Assembly (NCBI GenBank): GCA_937899835.1 | Contig: CALCCE010000206.1 | Location: 1 to 42,618, forward strand | Direction of reading: 5' to 3' | DNA: 42,618 nt | Origin: an uncultured Flavobacteriales bacterium | Lineage (GTDB): Bacteria > Bacteroidota > Bacteroidia > Flavobacteriales_G > Salibacteraceae | Shown here: piece after piece, positions 41,876-42,618 of the stretch | How the letters are laid out: each line of letters opens with the position of its first letter | How positions within the stretch are numbered: position 1 is the stretch's first letter | Program-made: the position numbers and the translations under genes | Notes under the pieces: generated by a model | The model's database searches: none | What the model saw: only the letters and a program-made list of their open reading frames with translations | Told to the model about the DNA's origin: nothing

Positions 41876-42364
41876 CTAATCTAAATGTACCCAGTAGATC
41901 GCTTTGGATAAATGACCTCTCTGGAAAAACAGTTCCCACGAAAAACCACCATCAGGACCAACAATCTGGGTGTTTTCGTGAATTGTAGTTTCAAGGTTAG
42001 CTTTAAACGCGTCCATCGGGCTACCGATGGCCAGGCTATCCCAGAGAGCTGTACCCGGTTCCATGAAGACGATACTTTGGAGTAAGGCCTTATCTGCATT
42101 GTTGTAAAAGCAGACTTCATTATTACCATTGGAGAGATAAACCAGAGTGTCGATGCTATCGGATTGATGTTGGTTAGGTTGAAAGGAGCGCTTGTGCTCT
42201 CGAAATCCATAGTTGGATTTCAGAATTGTGGGCGTAACATTTTCGCCATTGAATGGCTGTGGAAAACGCTCAGGATAAACCTTGTGGATTTCATCTGAAT
42301 GACAACTGAAGCAGATTTCCAAAAGGATCAACAAAACCACTGAGAGGAGAAAGTTCACCTTCAT
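41876..42364 (-). CDS. Lipoprotein, unknown
   Basis: A 162-residue protein. ATG 42364 (MKVNFLLSVVLLILLEICFSC) gives a lipobox-like FSC at residue 21; an upstream TTG in the frame is not needed. The mature part has VTPTILKSNYGFREHKRSF, then VYLSNGNNEVCFYNNADKALLQSIVFMEPGT and DGGFSWELFFQRGHLSKAIYWVHLD. I recognise no family. It lies 57 bp upstream of the barrel gene on the same strand and could act with it at the outer membrane. Confidence 0.75.
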   Translation of the reverse strand: MKVNFLLSVVLLILLEICFSCHSDEIHKVYPERFPQPFNGENVTPTILKSNYGFREHKRSFQPNQHQSDSIDTLVYLSNGNNEVCFYNNADKALLQSIVFMEPGTALWDSLAIGSPMDAFKANLETTIHENTQIVGPDGGFSWELFFQRGHLSKAIYWVHLD

Positions 42365-42449
42365 AATTATCAAGTCCTAAACATATCATCTTTCGATCAA
42401 TTTAGAGCCCTTTTTTGTTAAAGAACTGGCCACATTCGAAATAGAAAAA

Positions 42450-42477
42450 GCAGATCACTTCCGAAGAAGCAATCTGC
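42450..42477 (-). terminator. Intrinsic terminator of the right-edge gene
   Basis: On the minus strand GCAGAT and ATCTGC enclose GCTTC-TTCG-GAAG, followed directly by TTTTTCTATT. It lies 13 bp after the stop at 42490 and is the clearest U-tract terminator in the window. Confidence 0.85.
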
Positions 42478-42489
42478 AATTAAGAATGA

Positions 42490-42618
42490 TCAAAGCTCAC
42501 GGAGCAATTCAATGTGAATAAAGAGTAATTCCATTTCCAACTCCGAATCATGCAATGGAAAAAGTTTCAACTGAAGCCTTCTGATCTCGAGGTATTGGTC
42601 GGTCAAATCTTTGAGGTG
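42490..42618 (-). CDS. C-terminal fragment of a gene cut by the right edge
   Basis: On the minus strand, 42 codons run from the window edge to TGA at 42490. They read as a helix-rich, charged and leucine-rich tail (HLKDLTDQYLEIRRLQLKLF, then DSELEMELLFIHIELLREL). The good terminator 13 bp downstream supports a real gene end. Too little is present to name the protein. Confidence 0.6.
   Translation of the reverse strand, partial: HLKDLTDQYLEIRRLQLKLFPLHDSELEMELLFIHIELLREL

Noticed and set aside
1-42618. tRNA, rRNA, integrase, IS or prophage genes
   Set aside because: Looked for on both strands by motif and none seen.

Overview
The window looks like a chromosomal segment of a Bacteroidota bacterium, most likely of the Saprospiria (Lewinella/Haliscomenobacter-like) type. 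The signs are C-terminal type IX secretion (T9SS) sorting domains on two proteins, many small lipoproteins, LytTR and HisKA_2 signalling, lack of clear Shine-Dalgarno sequences, and -7 boxes of the Bacteroidota form TAnnTTTG upstream of several genes. The species assignment is inference; no rRNA or tRNA gene was seen.

Left part (1-12624): a tandem pair of paralogous Cys-rich lipoproteins, then a LytTR response regulator facing a TPR sensor histidine kinase (convergent stops). Next is an overlapping anti-sigma/ECF-sigma pair on the minus strand. Divergent from it is a three-gene plus-strand block: a large transthyretin-like protein with a duplicated internal module, a surface protein with a DPNxK-type domain and a C-terminal membrane anchor, and a TPR-CHAT protein with an intact His/Cys dyad. 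The anti-sigma protein, the sensor kinase and the CHAT protein all carry TPR-like helices. I regard sigma/anti-sigma plus TTR/DPNK/CHAT as the best candidate for an undescribed system, possibly an envelope-sensing caspase-like protease module.

Middle part (12630-20000): a cold-shock-domain protein, an MtfA-like zinc peptidase fused to a SEC-C tail, a roughly 1500-residue T9SS-exported metzincin (leishmanolysin-like), and a pentapeptide-repeat protein. Virtually everything from here to the right end is on the minus strand.

Accessory, AT-richer part (about 20000-28400): a 46-bp-period array of alternating TTGTCCCCG/CGGGGACAA arms, two copies of a 34-bp REP-like palindrome each directly downstream of a stop codon, and a GNAT acetyltransferase pseudogene with two in-frame nonsense codons that is easy to miss. 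It also holds a GH12-like lipoprotein, a ZipA-C-like membrane protein, a VWA lipoprotein that also has a T9SS tail, an LRR/zinc-ribbon protein and a VOC protein.

Right part (28500-42618): regulators and small enzymes. These are AraC plus SDR oxidoreductase (with a candidate operator and -7 box), a membrane protein, DoxX-like/DUF2071 (4-bp overlap), TfoX-like, DUF2834 and Crp/Fnr genes, a prolyl-4-hydroxylase-like oxygenase, an AraC/pirin/nitroreductase group (the pirin has a signal-like N-terminus), DUF4345, Crp/Fnr plus MATE, a SIMPL protein, an outer-membrane barrel candidate, a lipoprotein, and a partial gene at the right edge. Several good terminator hairpins separate these units. All family calls are by eye from sequence motifs; no database search was run.
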